This document shows, piece after piece, positions 34,240-44,526 of a stretch of 64,000 bases of DNA (position 1 is its first letter; every line of letters begins with the position of its first letter). The DNA is from an uncultured Lachnospiraceae bacterium (GTDB lineage Bacteria > Bacillota > Clostridia > Lachnospirales > Lachnospiraceae). The notes under the pieces were generated by a model. That model was not told the DNA's origin. It saw only the letters and a program-made list of their open reading frames with translations, and did not search any database. Both the position numbers and the translations under genes were made by a program. The stretch is from assembly GCA_910587715.1 (NCBI GenBank), contig CAJUMV010000001.1, positions 1 to 64,000 of the forward strand, given 5' to 3'.

Positions 34240-35216
34240 TCGTGCCTGTATACAATTCCATAAATTGTCTGGAAAGGTGCGTGCGCTCTCTGTGTGCCCA
34301 GACTTACGGTGAGCTGGAAATCCTGCTGGTTGACGACGGCTCCACGGACGGTACGGGGGAACTTTGCGAGCGGCTGGCTGCGGAGGACGGACGCATTGTC
34401 GTCCGTCATAAGGAAAACGGTGGCGCTTCTTCCGCCAGAAACGAGGGGCTTTCTATAGCGTCTGGGGACTATATCGGGTTTGCGGACAGCGACGATTACG
34501 TGGATTCCTATGTGTATGAGGAGCTGGCGCGCGTGCTGGAGAAGGGAAAATACCCTGTGGCGCAGATTTCTCGGGACGAGGTGGACGAGGAGGGACGGCG
34601 GCTGCCGGACATCTGCGTGCCGCCGGAGAAAGAGCGGTTCTGCGACTCGGAGACGTTTATCAAGGAGCTTCTTTGGCACCGGGGGGACAGCTCTTTTTGC
34701 ACCAAGCTGTTTCCGCGGGAAATTTTTGCGAACCATCGCTTTCCGGAAGGCGAGTTGAACGAAGATTTTCGCCTGCTTCTGGAAATTTTGCAGGAGATTC
34801 CGGGAATCGTCATTTTACCAAAGCAGGGCTACCATGTGGTGTGCCGAATGGAGAGCACCACAAGAAAACGGACGAGGGACAGCTTCTCCCGTGTGTTTCT
34901 GGATATTGTGGAAAACGCGGACATGGTGCAGGAGCTTGTGGACAGAAAATATCCCGCGCTGCACGAATATGCGGTGCGGTTTAATCTTTATCAGCGGCTG
35001 GATTATATGCTGCATGTGCCCCTTTCCCAGATGAGAGGGGATAATGTCTTTTATCAGAAGGTGAAAACGTTTCTGCGGCGGCATGTGGGGGACACCATCA
35101 AAAATCCCTATCTGACGGGAAAGAATAAGGCGTATCTGCTGCTGCTGACGGCGGCGCCCCGGACGGTCAGGGGCGTGCACGGGTGGAAGATGAAATTGAG
35201 GGAGAAAACGAGATAA
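34215..35216 (+). CDS. GT2 family glycosyltransferase
   Basis: A 333-residue GT2: ISVIVPVYNSINCLERCVRSL, LLVDDGSTDGT, GGASSARNEGLSIASGDYIGF and the DXD motif ADSDDYVDSYV. The C-terminal part is helical and basic. The ATG at 34215 follows GGGAAGGAG; the ATG at 34188 has no site. It overlaps the previous gene by 25 nt, consistent with coupled translation. Confidence 0.9.
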   Translation: MGTKKISVIVPVYNSINCLERCVRSLCAQTYGELEILLVDDGSTDGTGELCERLAAEDGRIVVRHKENGGASSARNEGLSIASGDYIGFADSDDYVDSYVYEELARVLEKGKYPVAQISRDEVDEEGRRLPDICVPPEKERFCDSETFIKELLWHRGDSSFCTKLFPREIFANHRFPEGELNEDFRLLLEILQEIPGIVILPKQGYHVVCRMESTTRKRTRDSFSRVFLDIVENADMVQELVDRKYPALHEYAVRFNLYQRLDYMLHVPLSQMRGDNVFYQKVKTFLRRHVGDTIKNPYLTGKNKAYLLLLTAAPRTVRGVHGWKMKLREKTR

Positions 35217-35258
35217 CGGCGGACGGTTTGAATAAAGCCGGGATGGAAACGGTCAGAC

Positions 35259-37070
35259 ATGGTTGAGCAAAGGGACAGTAGAAAAAAAACAAAATATATT
35301 GTGTGCTTCATCATACTCTGGCTTTTGCAGATGGCGGCGGCGTTCTGGTTTTGTACGCAGAAACAGGGATATCACGAGGATGAGTTTTATACCTACTACT
35401 CCACCGCGCGGACAAACGGGTTTTATGTGGAGGATGGAAAGTGGATGGAGCGGGAAGAATACCGCAACGAGTTTGTGGTGCTCCCCGATGAACGGTTTCA
35501 GTACGGGCTTGTAAAAGAGGTACAGTCATGGGATGTGCATCCGCCTATGTATTACTGGGTATTCCATACAGTGGCATCCCTCGTGCCGGGCGTGTTCTCC
35601 AAGTGGATTGGTCTTTCGGTCAATCTGTTTTTCCGTGGGATCAACCTCATTTTACTGACATATCTGTCATATTTGGCGGCAGGAAAGGACGAACGACTGC
35701 CGCTTCTCGTGACGTTTGTCTACGGATGCAGTCCGGCGGCTATGAGCGGCTTGGTATTTATCCGGATGTATGAAATGCTGACGACCTTTGTGCTGCTCTG
35801 TGCGGTTTTGCATGTGAGGGTTGTATGGCGCGAGGAGGAAGGAGACGGCCGGGAAGCGGATGGGAGACAACCGGACGCGCAGCGCAGGACACAGCTTCCG
35901 GTGCGAACCCTGCTTGCTATGGCGGCGGTGACGTATGTGGGTTTCCTGACGCAGTATTATTATTTTATCTTCCTGTTTTTTATGGCGATTGCTTTTTGCG
36001 TCTGGATGCTGTGGAGGGACAGGAATGTTTGGAACTGCCTGCGGTATGGCGTTTTTCAGGGGCTTGCGTTTGTGTTGGCGTATCTGACTTATCCGGCGTT
36101 TCCGGGGCAGATGTTTAAGGGACAGCGTGGCGCGCAGGCGACAGAGAATTTTTTTAACCTGTCGAATACGTTTGAGCGGATTCGTTTTTTCTGGGATTTA
36201 ATGAGCCGCTATGTGTTCGGCGGTCTGCTTGGACTGCTGCTTTTGTTTCTCGCGGCGGTGGCAGTGGCGGTGCGTTTGCAAAGCGGAGGAAGGGCAGGGC
36301 GAGGGCAGCGCGTGGCGGCGATGGAAAGTGCGAAGGACGGAAAGCCTGCGGTGACGGAAGGCTCTGCGGGTGCGGTGTTTTATATATTGCTCCTCACGGC
36401 GGCGGGCTATTTTCTGGCGGTGTCCAAGACGGCGCTCCTGCTTGGCGGGACTTCCAACCGCTACCAGCTTCCGGTTTACGGAATCGTGACCCTGCTTTTG
36501 TTTCTGGGAGTGGCGAGGGTTTTACGTAAGACGGCTGGTATGCGCCATGCGGAGGAGGAGCGGCAGGAAAAGGCGGAACTTCCTGCTGTTTGCATCGGCT
36601 GGCAGGAAAAAAGGATGGCAGGGGTGGCAGCAGCTTTCTGTCTTGCCATCGTCGCACTCAGTTATGTCCGGGCGGATGTGGAATTTCTCTACCCGGAGGC
36701 GGCGGAATCTGTGGCGCTTGCACGAGAACAGGCGGCGGCGCACATTCCTGTGGTCTATATCTATAAGCCCGGGGAGGAGTGGTGCATCTGGGCGGTGGCG
36801 GATGAGCTGATGCAGCATGACAGGGTATATTTTGTCAGCGCGGCGAGCGAGGACCCGATTACAGATCCGATGATTGCGGCTGCGGCTGCGGTTGTTTCGT
36901 ATACGCCCCTTTATGACGACGTGAAGGACGAGGTGGCGCAGTCTATGCGGATTCCATCCGGAAACGGGAAGCTGTCGGAAGGTCATCTGCAGTATTTGCA
37001 CAAGTTTTGTGTGGAATGGTATAACTGCGGCGACGGGGGCGCGTGGAATCCTTCGCGGGTAGAAGAATAG
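35259..37070 (+). CDS. GT-C membrane glycosyltransferase (GT39-like)
   Basis: A 603-residue protein with about 11 membrane helices. The first outer loop carries YHEDEFYTYYS with Asp41-Glu42, matching the D-E catalytic signature of the GT39/ArnT-type fold, followed by SWDVHPPMYYWVFHT, another conserved stretch of this fold. Such enzymes take sugar from a polyprenyl-phosphate donor and add it to an acceptor outside the membrane. A charged loop (about 190-210) and a Gln/Arg-rich insert (about 345-365) lie between helices. The donor could be made by the GtrB-like enzyme at 24554 (inference). Confidence 0.82.
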   Translation: MVEQRDSRKKTKYIVCFIILWLLQMAAAFWFCTQKQGYHEDEFYTYYSTARTNGFYVEDGKWMEREEYRNEFVVLPDERFQYGLVKEVQSWDVHPPMYYWVFHTVASLVPGVFSKWIGLSVNLFFRGINLILLTYLSYLAAGKDERLPLLVTFVYGCSPAAMSGLVFIRMYEMLTTFVLLCAVLHVRVVWREEEGDGREADGRQPDAQRRTQLPVRTLLAMAAVTYVGFLTQYYYFIFLFFMAIAFCVWMLWRDRNVWNCLRYGVFQGLAFVLAYLTYPAFPGQMFKGQRGAQATENFFNLSNTFERIRFFWDLMSRYVFGGLLGLLLLFLAAVAVAVRLQSGGRAGRGQRVAAMESAKDGKPAVTEGSAGAVFYILLLTAAGYFLAVSKTALLLGGTSNRYQLPVYGIVTLLLFLGVARVLRKTAGMRHAEEERQEKAELPAVCIGWQEKRMAGVAAAFCLAIVALSYVRADVEFLYPEAAESVALAREQAAAHIPVVYIYKPGEEWCIWAVADELMQHDRVYFVSAASEDPITDPMIAAAAAVVSYTPLYDDVKDEVAQSMRIPSGNGKLSEGHLQYLHKFCVEWYNCGDGGAWNPSRVEE

Positions 37071-37112
37071 AGAATGCGGGTGTTTCGGCGGCGTATGTGA
37101 AAAGAGGTTGTG

Positions 37113-38636
37113 ATGAAAAGAAGCCGGATGGACGGAGTAAAATTGCAGAATATCAGAACGCCTTTGACATGGGCGGCGGTTCTTGTTTTTGTCCTGAGCC
37201 TGTTTCCCATTCTCGCGCTGGCGGGTGTGGACAGGGCTTCGGCGGACGACTGGTCTTTCGGTCTTTTGACCCATCTTGCGTGGGTGGATACGCACTCGGT
37301 ACTGCGGGTTTTACAGGCGGCTTTTGCAAGCGTGAAAAAGTATTATTTTTCGTGGCAGGGAACGTGGTTTTCGGTTTTTCTGTTTTCCTTGCAGCCGGAG
37401 GTTTTTTCACACGATGCCTACTGGATTGTTCCTGTGCTGATGACGGGACTTCTCATCGGCGGTGTATCGGATTTCCTCTACTGTCTGCTGGTGCGGTTTT
37501 TGCACATATCCAGACAGGATTTTTTACTGATCGACGCCATTCTTCTGCTTGTCCTGATTCAGTTTGTACCCTATCAGACTTCTGCAATTTTCTGGTATAA
37601 CGGGGCGGCGCACTATACGGTGCCCTTTGCGCTTGTCATGTTTGCCTGTGCGCGTTTTGTCCGTTATGCGCTGGATTTTCGCAAACGGGATTTGGCGCTG
37701 GCTTCCTTGTGGATGACGCTTCTTGGCGGCACGAATTACCTGACGGCGATTTTTGGGCTGGGTTTGTTTGCGCTCTTCGTGGTTTTGTTTTTTTGCAGGG
37801 GACGCAGGGTGCTCCTTATGTTGATTCCCATGGGGCTGGAAATGGCGGGGCTTTTAGTCAGCGCGCTGGCGCCGGGGAATGCGGTGCGTGGCGGTTCGAC
37901 ATATCGTATCACGGTGGCGGGAATGCTTCGTGCGGTCGGTGAGGCTTTGGCGCATGGGATGCAGGGCGCATGGGAGTCTTTTCGGGAGTATCCTGTGGCT
38001 ATGGCGGTCATGCTTGTTCTGGCGGTATTTTTGTGGGATATTCTGCGGGAGAAAGTTTCCGAACTGCATCTGCATTTTTCGTGTCCGGGTTTGGTAATTT
38101 TGTATCTGTGGGGGCTGTACTGTGCGGTTTACTGGCCGGTACTGTTTGTGGGCGGCTCTGTTTCCGATGGCTCGGTATCCGTAGGCGTTCCCAATACGAT
38201 TTTTTGGACCTTTCTTCTCGCACTGTTTGGCAGTATTCTTTACGGGCTGGGATGGATTTGTGAAAAAAGCGGCGGCACTGAAAAGTGGCGGCTGCCTGTG
38301 TATGCGGCGGTCTTTTTCGTGGTTTTTCTGATTCTTTGTATCTGCCGTATAGATTTAAAAAACAGTACGGATTATGTGTGCTATTATTACATTCGCACGG
38401 GAAGGGCGGCTGTCTATAAGGAGCAGATGGATGAGCTGACGGCAATACTGACGGATGAGAGCGTGGAGGATGCAGTGGTGCCTTTTATCGTGGGGGAGCA
38501 GGAGCCGCTGGTGCATCTGCCTGTCACGCTTGACAAGGAAGAGTGGTCGAATCAGAAAATGGCGCAGTTTTTCAGGAAAAAGTCGCTGGTGGCAATACCC
38601 CGTGACGAGTGGGAGGCACAGCGTGAAATACGTTGA
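37113..38636 (+). CDS. DUF6056-like polytopic membrane protein
   Basis: A 507-residue protein with about 11 helices. SADDWSFG (Asp45, Asp46) after helix 1, YYFSWQGTWFSVFLFSLQPEVF, and IFWYNGAAHYTVPFAL match the DUF6056 group, which is thought to be GT-C-like. The function is unknown; a transferase on the outer face is an inference from fold and context. GAGGTTGTG precedes the ATG at 37113; a GTG start at 37110 is equally close. Confidence 0.7.
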   Translation: MKRSRMDGVKLQNIRTPLTWAAVLVFVLSLFPILALAGVDRASADDWSFGLLTHLAWVDTHSVLRVLQAAFASVKKYYFSWQGTWFSVFLFSLQPEVFSHDAYWIVPVLMTGLLIGGVSDFLYCLLVRFLHISRQDFLLIDAILLLVLIQFVPYQTSAIFWYNGAAHYTVPFALVMFACARFVRYALDFRKRDLALASLWMTLLGGTNYLTAIFGLGLFALFVVLFFCRGRRVLLMLIPMGLEMAGLLVSALAPGNAVRGGSTYRITVAGMLRAVGEALAHGMQGAWESFREYPVAMAVMLVLAVFLWDILREKVSELHLHFSCPGLVILYLWGLYCAVYWPVLFVGGSVSDGSVSVGVPNTIFWTFLLALFGSILYGLGWICEKSGGTEKWRLPVYAAVFFVVFLILCICRIDLKNSTDYVCYYYIRTGRAAVYKEQMDELTAILTDESVEDAVVPFIVGEQEPLVHLPVTLDKEEWSNQKMAQFFRKKSLVAIPRDEWEAQREIR

Positions 38637-38687
38637 CACGCCTGCGGAAACTGCCTATAATAAACATATTGTAAGTGAGGAAAAAAT

Positions 38688-39749
38688 ATGGATGCACTGA
38701 AATTAGATACCGTCCGTCTTTCCGCGGACAGAAGCTGTCTGGAAATACTGGACCAGACGCTTTTGCCGGGCACGGTCAAGGCGCTGCGGATAGATAAAAT
38801 AGAAGATATTTATGAAGCGATTCGGTTTCTTCGTGTCAGGGGGGCGCCGGCTATCGGTGTATGCGCAGCTTATGGGATTGCGCTTACCGCGTCCCGCATA
38901 GAAACACAGGATTATGAGACGTTTCTCGCGGCATTTACGGAGCAGAAAAACTATCTTGCCTCGTCACGTCCGACGGCGGTTAATCTGTTCTGGGCGCTGG
39001 AGCGGATGGAGCGCACCCTGCGGGCACATAAAGAGCAGTCCGTGGAGGAAATCAAGGAGTGTCTGTTTGTGGAAGCGCAGGCAATCCGGGATGAAGATGT
39101 GGCAATCAGCCGCAGCATCGGGGAGATTGGTTTCGGGCTGCTTAAGCCGGGGGACGGGATTTTGACCCACTGTAATGCGGGGACACTTGCTACGGCGAAG
39201 TATGGTACGGCTACAGCGCCCATGTATGTGGCTTTGGAGCATGGAATGACAGATTTTCGGGTATACTGTGACGAGACAAGACCGCTTCTGCAGGGCGCCA
39301 GACTGACAGCTTTCGAGCTGCACGGCGCGGGCATTGACACGACCCTGATCTGTGACAATATGGCGTCCACCGTGATGAAGAGCGGTCTGGTGAATCTGGT
39401 CTTTGTGGGCTGCGACCGGGTGGCGGCAAACGGTGATACCGCCAATAAGATTGGCACCTCGGGGGTGGCAGTGCTGGCGAAGCATTACGGGATTCCTTTC
39501 TATGTGTGCGCGCCCAGCTCCACGATAGATATGTCGCTTGCCACGGGGGAGCAGATTCCGATAGAGGAACGCGACGCGGCGGAAGTCACCGAGATGTGGT
39601 ATAAGGAGCGGATGGCGCCGGAGGGCGTAAAGGTATATAATCCCGCTTTCGACGTGACGGATCATTCGTTGATTACGGGAATTATTACGGAAAAAGGGCT
39701 TTGCAGAGCGCCTTATGGGCAGGCGTTCCGAGAACTTGGCATAGGGTGA
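38688..39749 (+). CDS. mtnA: S-methyl-5-thioribose-1-phosphate isomerase
   Basis: An enzyme of methionine salvage that converts methylthioribose-1-phosphate to methylthioribulose-1-phosphate in the cytoplasm. Family motifs: LRVRGAPAIGVCAAYGIAL, the catalytic Cys162 in HCNAGTLAT and Asp243 in GCDRVAANGDTANKIGT. The length of 353 is normal. GTGAGG lies seven nt before the ATG. It is out of place among glycan genes: no other methionine-salvage gene is near, and it sits between a GT-C gene and pseB on the same strand. A related eIF2B-like sugar-phosphate isomerase role in the locus is possible but unproven. Confidence 0.92.
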   Translation: MDALKLDTVRLSADRSCLEILDQTLLPGTVKALRIDKIEDIYEAIRFLRVRGAPAIGVCAAYGIALTASRIETQDYETFLAAFTEQKNYLASSRPTAVNLFWALERMERTLRAHKEQSVEEIKECLFVEAQAIRDEDVAISRSIGEIGFGLLKPGDGILTHCNAGTLATAKYGTATAPMYVALEHGMTDFRVYCDETRPLLQGARLTAFELHGAGIDTTLICDNMASTVMKSGLVNLVFVGCDRVAANGDTANKIGTSGVAVLAKHYGIPFYVCAPSSTIDMSLATGEQIPIEERDAAEVTEMWYKERMAPEGVKVYNPAFDVTDHSLITGIITEKGLCRAPYGQAFRELGIG

Positions 39750-39793
39750 GAAATGAGAAAAGCGGCATTCTCCGCACGAAAGAAAGGAGACTT

Positions 39794-40789
39794 ATGTTAA
39801 AAGATAAAACCATACTGATAACCGGCGGAACGGGCTCGTTCGGGAAATGCTTTACGAAATACGTGCTGACGCACTATGAGCCGAAAAAAATCATCATCTA
39901 TTCGAGGGACGAATTTAAGCAGTGGATGATGGCGAACGAGTTTAAGGAGCATGAGGAGAAGCTGCGGTTTTTTATCGGCGATGTGCGTGATGTGGAACGC
40001 CTGAAACGCGCCTGTGAGGGTGTGGATTACATCATCCACGCGGCGGCATTGAAACAGGTGCCAGCCTGTGAGTACAATCCCAACGAGGCAATTAAGACCA
40101 ATATCCACGGCGCCATGAACGTGATTGACGCTGCGCTGGATACGGGGGTGCGCAAGGTGGTGGCGCTGTCAACGGATAAAGCGGTGAATCCGGTCAATCT
40201 TTACGGCGGCACGAAGCTTGTTTCGGACAAGCTCTTTGTGGCGGCGAACGCCTACGTGGGCACGAAGGATATCAATTTCTCCATCGTGAGATACGGAAAC
40301 GTGGCGGGCAGCCGGGGTTCTGTCATTCCTTTCTTTCATAAGCTGATTCAGGAGGGGGCGGAGGAGCTTCCCATTACGGATTTGCGCATGACCCGGTTCT
40401 GGATCAGTCTGACGCAGGGCGTGGAGCTGGTAATCAAGGCGCTGGCGGAAGCGAACGGCGGGGAAACGTTTATCAGTAAGATTCCTTCCTTTAAGATTAC
40501 GGATTTGGCGGAGGCGATGCTGCCGGGCTGTAAAATTGTCGAAACCGGCATCAGACCGGGGGAGAAGCTGCACGAGATTATGGTGACCACGGAGGATTCG
40601 GCGACCACCTACGAGTATGACAAGCATTTCATTGTCTATCCGCAGATGACATGGAATAACAGACAGCAGCCTAATCTCTCCGGCAAAAAAGTGGCGGAGG
40701 GATTCCATTACAGCTCCGATAACAATACCGAATGGCTTGGTGTGGACGATATTCGCGCGCTGTTAAAGGACGTAGAGCTGGAAAAATAA
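39794..40789 (+). CDS. pseB: UDP-GlcNAc 4,6-dehydratase (inverting), pseudaminic acid step 1
   Basis: An extended SDR of 331 residues. It dehydrates UDP-GlcNAc and inverts C5 to give the 4-keto-L-arabino-hexose. TGGTGSFGKCF supplies the nucleotide site, HAAALKQVPACEYNP is typical of PseB/FlaA1, and the catalytic set is Asp128, Lys129 (STDKAVNP) and Tyr137/Lys141 (LYGGTK). AAAGGAGACTT precedes the ATG at 39794; a longer frame that starts inside mtnA is not used. pseC follows after 106 nt. Confidence 0.94.
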   Translation: MLKDKTILITGGTGSFGKCFTKYVLTHYEPKKIIIYSRDEFKQWMMANEFKEHEEKLRFFIGDVRDVERLKRACEGVDYIIHAAALKQVPACEYNPNEAIKTNIHGAMNVIDAALDTGVRKVVALSTDKAVNPVNLYGGTKLVSDKLFVAANAYVGTKDINFSIVRYGNVAGSRGSVIPFFHKLIQEGAEELPITDLRMTRFWISLTQGVELVIKALAEANGGETFISKIPSFKITDLAEAMLPGCKIVETGIRPGEKLHEIMVTTEDSATTYEYDKHFIVYPQMTWNNRQQPNLSGKKVAEGFHYSSDNNTEWLGVDDIRALLKDVELEK

Positions 40790-40895
40790 TAGGACAACAG
40801 AAAGGAGGACATGTGTGGAAATACGTGTCCTTCCTTAACGTGATAGGTATTTCTCAACCGGTGCGGATTTGAGAGAGCAAAGAGGAGGACGGGAC

Positions 40896-42101
40896 ATGGA
40901 AAAACCGGCAATCGAGGGCGGAAAGCCCGTCAGAGAAACGCCCATTTATTACGGGCATCAGTATATAGACGAGGCGGATATTCAGGCTGTGGTGGAGGTC
41001 ATGAAAAGCGACTACCTGACATGCGGACCGAAGATAGGGGAGCTGGAAAAAAAGCTCTGCGCGCTGACAGGAGCGAAGTACGCGGTGGTCTGCTCCAACG
41101 GCACGGCGGCGCTGCATATGGCGGCGATGGCAGCAGGCGTGAAGGAGGGGGACGAAGTCATCACCACGCCTATCACGTTCGCGGCTTCGGCGAACTGCGC
41201 ACTCTACTGTGGGGCGAGACCTGTGTTTGCGGATATTGACCCCGAAACCTACAATATTGACCCGGAGAAGGTGGAAGCGGCAATCACGCCTGCCACGAAA
41301 GCAGTGGTAGCGGTTGACTATACAGGTCAGTCTGTGGCGCTCGATCCGCTTCGGGAAATCTGTAAAAAGCACGGGCTGGTTCTGATTGAGGACGGCGCCC
41401 ATGTGATTGGCACGAAATATAAGGGGCAGCCCAACGGCTCCCTGTCCGATATGACCACACTCAGTTTTCATCCGGTGAAAACAGTGACAGGCGGCGAGGG
41501 CGGCGCGGTGCTGACGAACGACGAAGCCTATTATAAAAAGCTGCTTTTATACCGTGCTCACGGCATCACGAGGGATGAAAGCCTGATGGTGCATGAGCCG
41601 GACGGACCGTGGTATTATGAGCAGATTGCTCTGGGATATAATTACCGTATAACGGACATGCAGGCGGCGCTTATCATTAGTCAGCTTGACAAGCTGCCCA
41701 TGTTCAGCAGGCGCAGAAAAGAGATTGTGAAGCGGTACGACGAGGCGTTTTCCGAAATGCCGGAACTTTTCGTCCAGCGGGAGATTCCGGAGTCGGACAC
41801 CACGAGGCATCTGTATATCCTGCGGATTGTGCCGGAGAAATTAAACATTGACAGAAAACAGTTTTTTGAGGCGCTGTCGGCGGAGAATGTATGCTGTAAC
41901 GTGCATTACATACCGACCTATTATTTCCCTTACTATGAGAAGCTGGGATATCAGAGGGGACTCTGTCCCAATGCGGAAAAGCTCTATGAGGAAATCATCT
42001 CCCTGCCGCTCTACTATGCGATGAGCGACGAGGACGTGGAGAGCGTGATCCGGGCAGTGAAAAAGATTGCTGCTTATTACGCGAAGGAGCGCGTGCGGTA
42101 A
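40896..42101 (+). CDS. pseC: UDP-4-amino-4,6-dideoxy-AltNAc transaminase, pseudaminic acid step 2
   Basis: A PLP-dependent DegT/DnrJ/EryC1 aminotransferase of 401 residues that aminates the PseB product. It shows CSNGTAALHMAAMAAG, the PLP-binding EDGAHVIG, and the Schiff-base Lys195 in SFHPVKTVTGGEGG, a signature especially typical of PseC. GAGGAGGACGGGAC precedes the ATG. It is downstream of pseB in the usual pathway order. Confidence 0.95.
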   Translation: MEKPAIEGGKPVRETPIYYGHQYIDEADIQAVVEVMKSDYLTCGPKIGELEKKLCALTGAKYAVVCSNGTAALHMAAMAAGVKEGDEVITTPITFAASANCALYCGARPVFADIDPETYNIDPEKVEAAITPATKAVVAVDYTGQSVALDPLREICKKHGLVLIEDGAHVIGTKYKGQPNGSLSDMTTLSFHPVKTVTGGEGGAVLTNDEAYYKKLLLYRAHGITRDESLMVHEPDGPWYYEQIALGYNYRITDMQAALIISQLDKLPMFSRRRKEIVKRYDEAFSEMPELFVQREIPESDTTRHLYILRIVPEKLNIDRKQFFEALSAENVCCNVHYIPTYYFPYYEKLGYQRGLCPNAEKLYEEIISLPLYYAMSDEDVESVIRAVKKIAAYYAKERVR

Positions 42102-42164
42102 TGAGGCGGCACAGGTCAGGACATTTGTGATTGCGCGCGTAAGAACAAAGGAACAGAGGTGGAA

Positions 42165-44474
42165 ATGACAGAAGAAATCTCGCTGAAAGCAAAAATTTTA
42201 TATGTGGCGCTGTCGGCGTTGCTTATTGTACTTTTATGGCTTGGCGATGAGGGAAAGCAGCCTATCGCTTATGACGGTATCGAACTGCAGCATTCCATGG
42301 GGCTGATTAATACGGAAAATGCGCTGGTGATTAAAAATGCAACGGGATTGATTGATTCGGAGGATATGAGGACTCTGGGAGATATTTACGCAGGTTACAG
42401 TTCGGTGGCGAGCACGCCTGTTTATGTAATGAACCGGGGAAGCTATACGGTATCTATGAGCTACAGCGCGGAGCAGAAAGACAGCGTGCTGGAACTGTGG
42501 GAGCAGGATAATAAAATTGCGGCATGGGCGATGGAACCCTCGCAAAGGGAATTGACGGCGGATTTTACTCTTTCTAAGGACGCGAAGGAGTTACAGTTCC
42601 GCATCAACTACAGCGGGAACGGTACGCTTACGCTGAAGAAATTTTCCATTGCGCCTTACACGCTTTTTTATACGGATACCTATTTTTTGATTGCGGTTTT
42701 TCTGCTTCTCAACCTTGCTGTCTGGCTGTATCTGAAAAGCGGCAGAAGAATGTCCGGAGAGCAGCTTGTGGATATCTGCGTGGTTCTTGGGGCGGCGCTT
42801 CTTGCCACCACGCCGATGATGCAGACGTATCTCTACAATGCGGATGATCTCTGTTATCATCTGGCAAGATTGGAAGGGCTTAAGGACGGGATTCTGGACG
42901 GACAGGTGATTCCTGTCAATATTCTGCCGGAAGGGCTGCAGAATAACGGTTATATGAACGCCATGTATCCGTACCTGTTTTTATACATAGGCGCTTTTCT
43001 GCGGATATGCAGGGTGTCTCTTGCCTTTTCCTATAAGACGCTTGTTTTTCTGGCGAATGTGGGCTCTGCGGTATGCGCCTATGTGGCGGTAAAGTCCATG
43101 GTGAAATCCAGACGCAGTGTGTATCTGGCGGTGGTTTTGTATACGCTTATGCCTTATCGCTTTACGAATATTCTTTCCAGAGGAGATTTGGGAGAGACGC
43201 TTGCTCTGGTTTTCTGGCCTATGGTGATTGCGGGGCTTTATCATATCGTGATAGGAGAGCGGAAAAAATGGTATTATCTCGTCATCGGGTTTACCGGCGC
43301 GCTGCAGAGCCACATTCTGAGCGTGGTCTATGTGGCGGCGGTCTGCGTGATCACCGTGCTCCTATATTGCGTTCGTATTTGGAAGGAGCGGCGCTGCCTG
43401 GAAGTTTTCAAGGCGGCGGGTCTTACCATCCTGTTAAATGCGTGGTATGTGGTTCCTTTTCTGTACTACTATTTTAATGAGGAGCTGGATAAAGAGGTTC
43501 TGCGCTGGAGCGGTTACTACGAGCAGTCAATCAATCTCTCCAATATGACGCAGAGCATCAGTCTGTATAATAAACAATATTTTTCACTGGGGCTTGCGCT
43601 GCTTGGCTGTGTGGGAATCGGCGTGGTATATCTCTTATGTGAAAAGCGCGGACGGGTAAGCGAAACGGATGGTTTTGTGCTTTACCTGCTGACACTTGGC
43701 GGTATCTTCGTTTTTCTGACGACGGGATATTTTCCGAGCAGAGCGCTTATGTCGAACGGTCTTTTTTATAATATTGCGACGATGCTGCAGTTTCCGTGGC
43801 GGTTTCTGGGACCCGCGTCGGCATGCTTTCTCTTTGTGGGGGCTTTCTGCCTCGCTAAATCGGAGTTTTTGAAGCCTTATCGGAATGTGGCTGCCGCCAT
43901 GCTGGTTGGATTGAATCTGCTGATTATCGTTACCGTGCCCACCGACAACAACCATGTACCCTATCAGGATGCGCAGTCGGTGGCTTCCAAGGGGCACGAG
44001 ACGAAGCTGGTTACCAGTGTGGGTCTGTTTTATCCCCACGAATGGAGACTGCTGGGGGCAACGGATGATAAGCTGACTGCAAGTGTTGTCTTATCGGATT
44101 TTAGCGAGGTGTCCGTGCATGATTTTAAGAAAGAGGGAACGAAGGCGGCGGTGTCCTATACGGCACGGTCCAAGGATGCCTTTATTGAACTGCCCCTGCA
44201 AAACTATCTGGGTTACCGGGCGCAGGATGAGCTGGGACAGCCTGTGAAGATAGAGCAGGGAGAAGGCGGACGGATGCGCTTTTTTGTGAACGGGGACGGC
44301 GCAGAGCATCGGATTTATGTGCGTTATGGCCCGGTGCCCGGATTTATCATTGCGGATGTGGTATCCGCATTGACGGTTATTTACTGCTTATACCGTGTGT
44401 GGCTTTGTAAACGGCTTCCGCTTCGTAGACGGTCAGAAGGAGAGGATATCGACACGGCGTCTGGAAATGATTGA
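42165..44474 (+). CDS. Large polytopic membrane protein, PTPS-related (GT-C-like)
   Basis: A 769-residue protein. TM1 is followed by an outer beta-rich domain of about 130 residues, then about 12 helices, and a final outer domain with a C-terminal helix. The segment NADDLCYHLARLEGLKDGIL then IPVNI, NNGYMNAMYPYLFLYIGAFLR and LMPYRFTNILSRGDLGETLAL resemble the membrane proteins named 6-pyruvoyl-tetrahydropterin synthase-related; despite the name they look like GT-C sugar transferases. GAGGTGGAA precedes the ATG; a GTG two codons earlier is possible. It lies inside the pse cluster. Confidence 0.72.
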   Translation: MTEEISLKAKILYVALSALLIVLLWLGDEGKQPIAYDGIELQHSMGLINTENALVIKNATGLIDSEDMRTLGDIYAGYSSVASTPVYVMNRGSYTVSMSYSAEQKDSVLELWEQDNKIAAWAMEPSQRELTADFTLSKDAKELQFRINYSGNGTLTLKKFSIAPYTLFYTDTYFLIAVFLLLNLAVWLYLKSGRRMSGEQLVDICVVLGAALLATTPMMQTYLYNADDLCYHLARLEGLKDGILDGQVIPVNILPEGLQNNGYMNAMYPYLFLYIGAFLRICRVSLAFSYKTLVFLANVGSAVCAYVAVKSMVKSRRSVYLAVVLYTLMPYRFTNILSRGDLGETLALVFWPMVIAGLYHIVIGERKKWYYLVIGFTGALQSHILSVVYVAAVCVITVLLYCVRIWKERRCLEVFKAAGLTILLNAWYVVPFLYYYFNEELDKEVLRWSGYYEQSINLSNMTQSISLYNKQYFSLGLALLGCVGIGVVYLLCEKRGRVSETDGFVLYLLTLGGIFVFLTTGYFPSRALMSNGLFYNIATMLQFPWRFLGPASACFLFVGAFCLAKSEFLKPYRNVAAAMLVGLNLLIIVTVPTDNNHVPYQDAQSVASKGHETKLVTSVGLFYPHEWRLLGATDDKLTASVVLSDFSEVSVHDFKKEGTKAAVSYTARSKDAFIELPLQNYLGYRAQDELGQPVKIEQGEGGRMRFFVNGDGAEHRIYVRYGPVPGFIIADVVSALTVIYCLYRVWLCKRLPLRRRSEGEDIDTASGND

Positions 44475-44526
44475 AAGACAGAAAATGTAAATTTCGGATA
44501 TTTAAGAGCGAAATTGTGGAGGTTAG

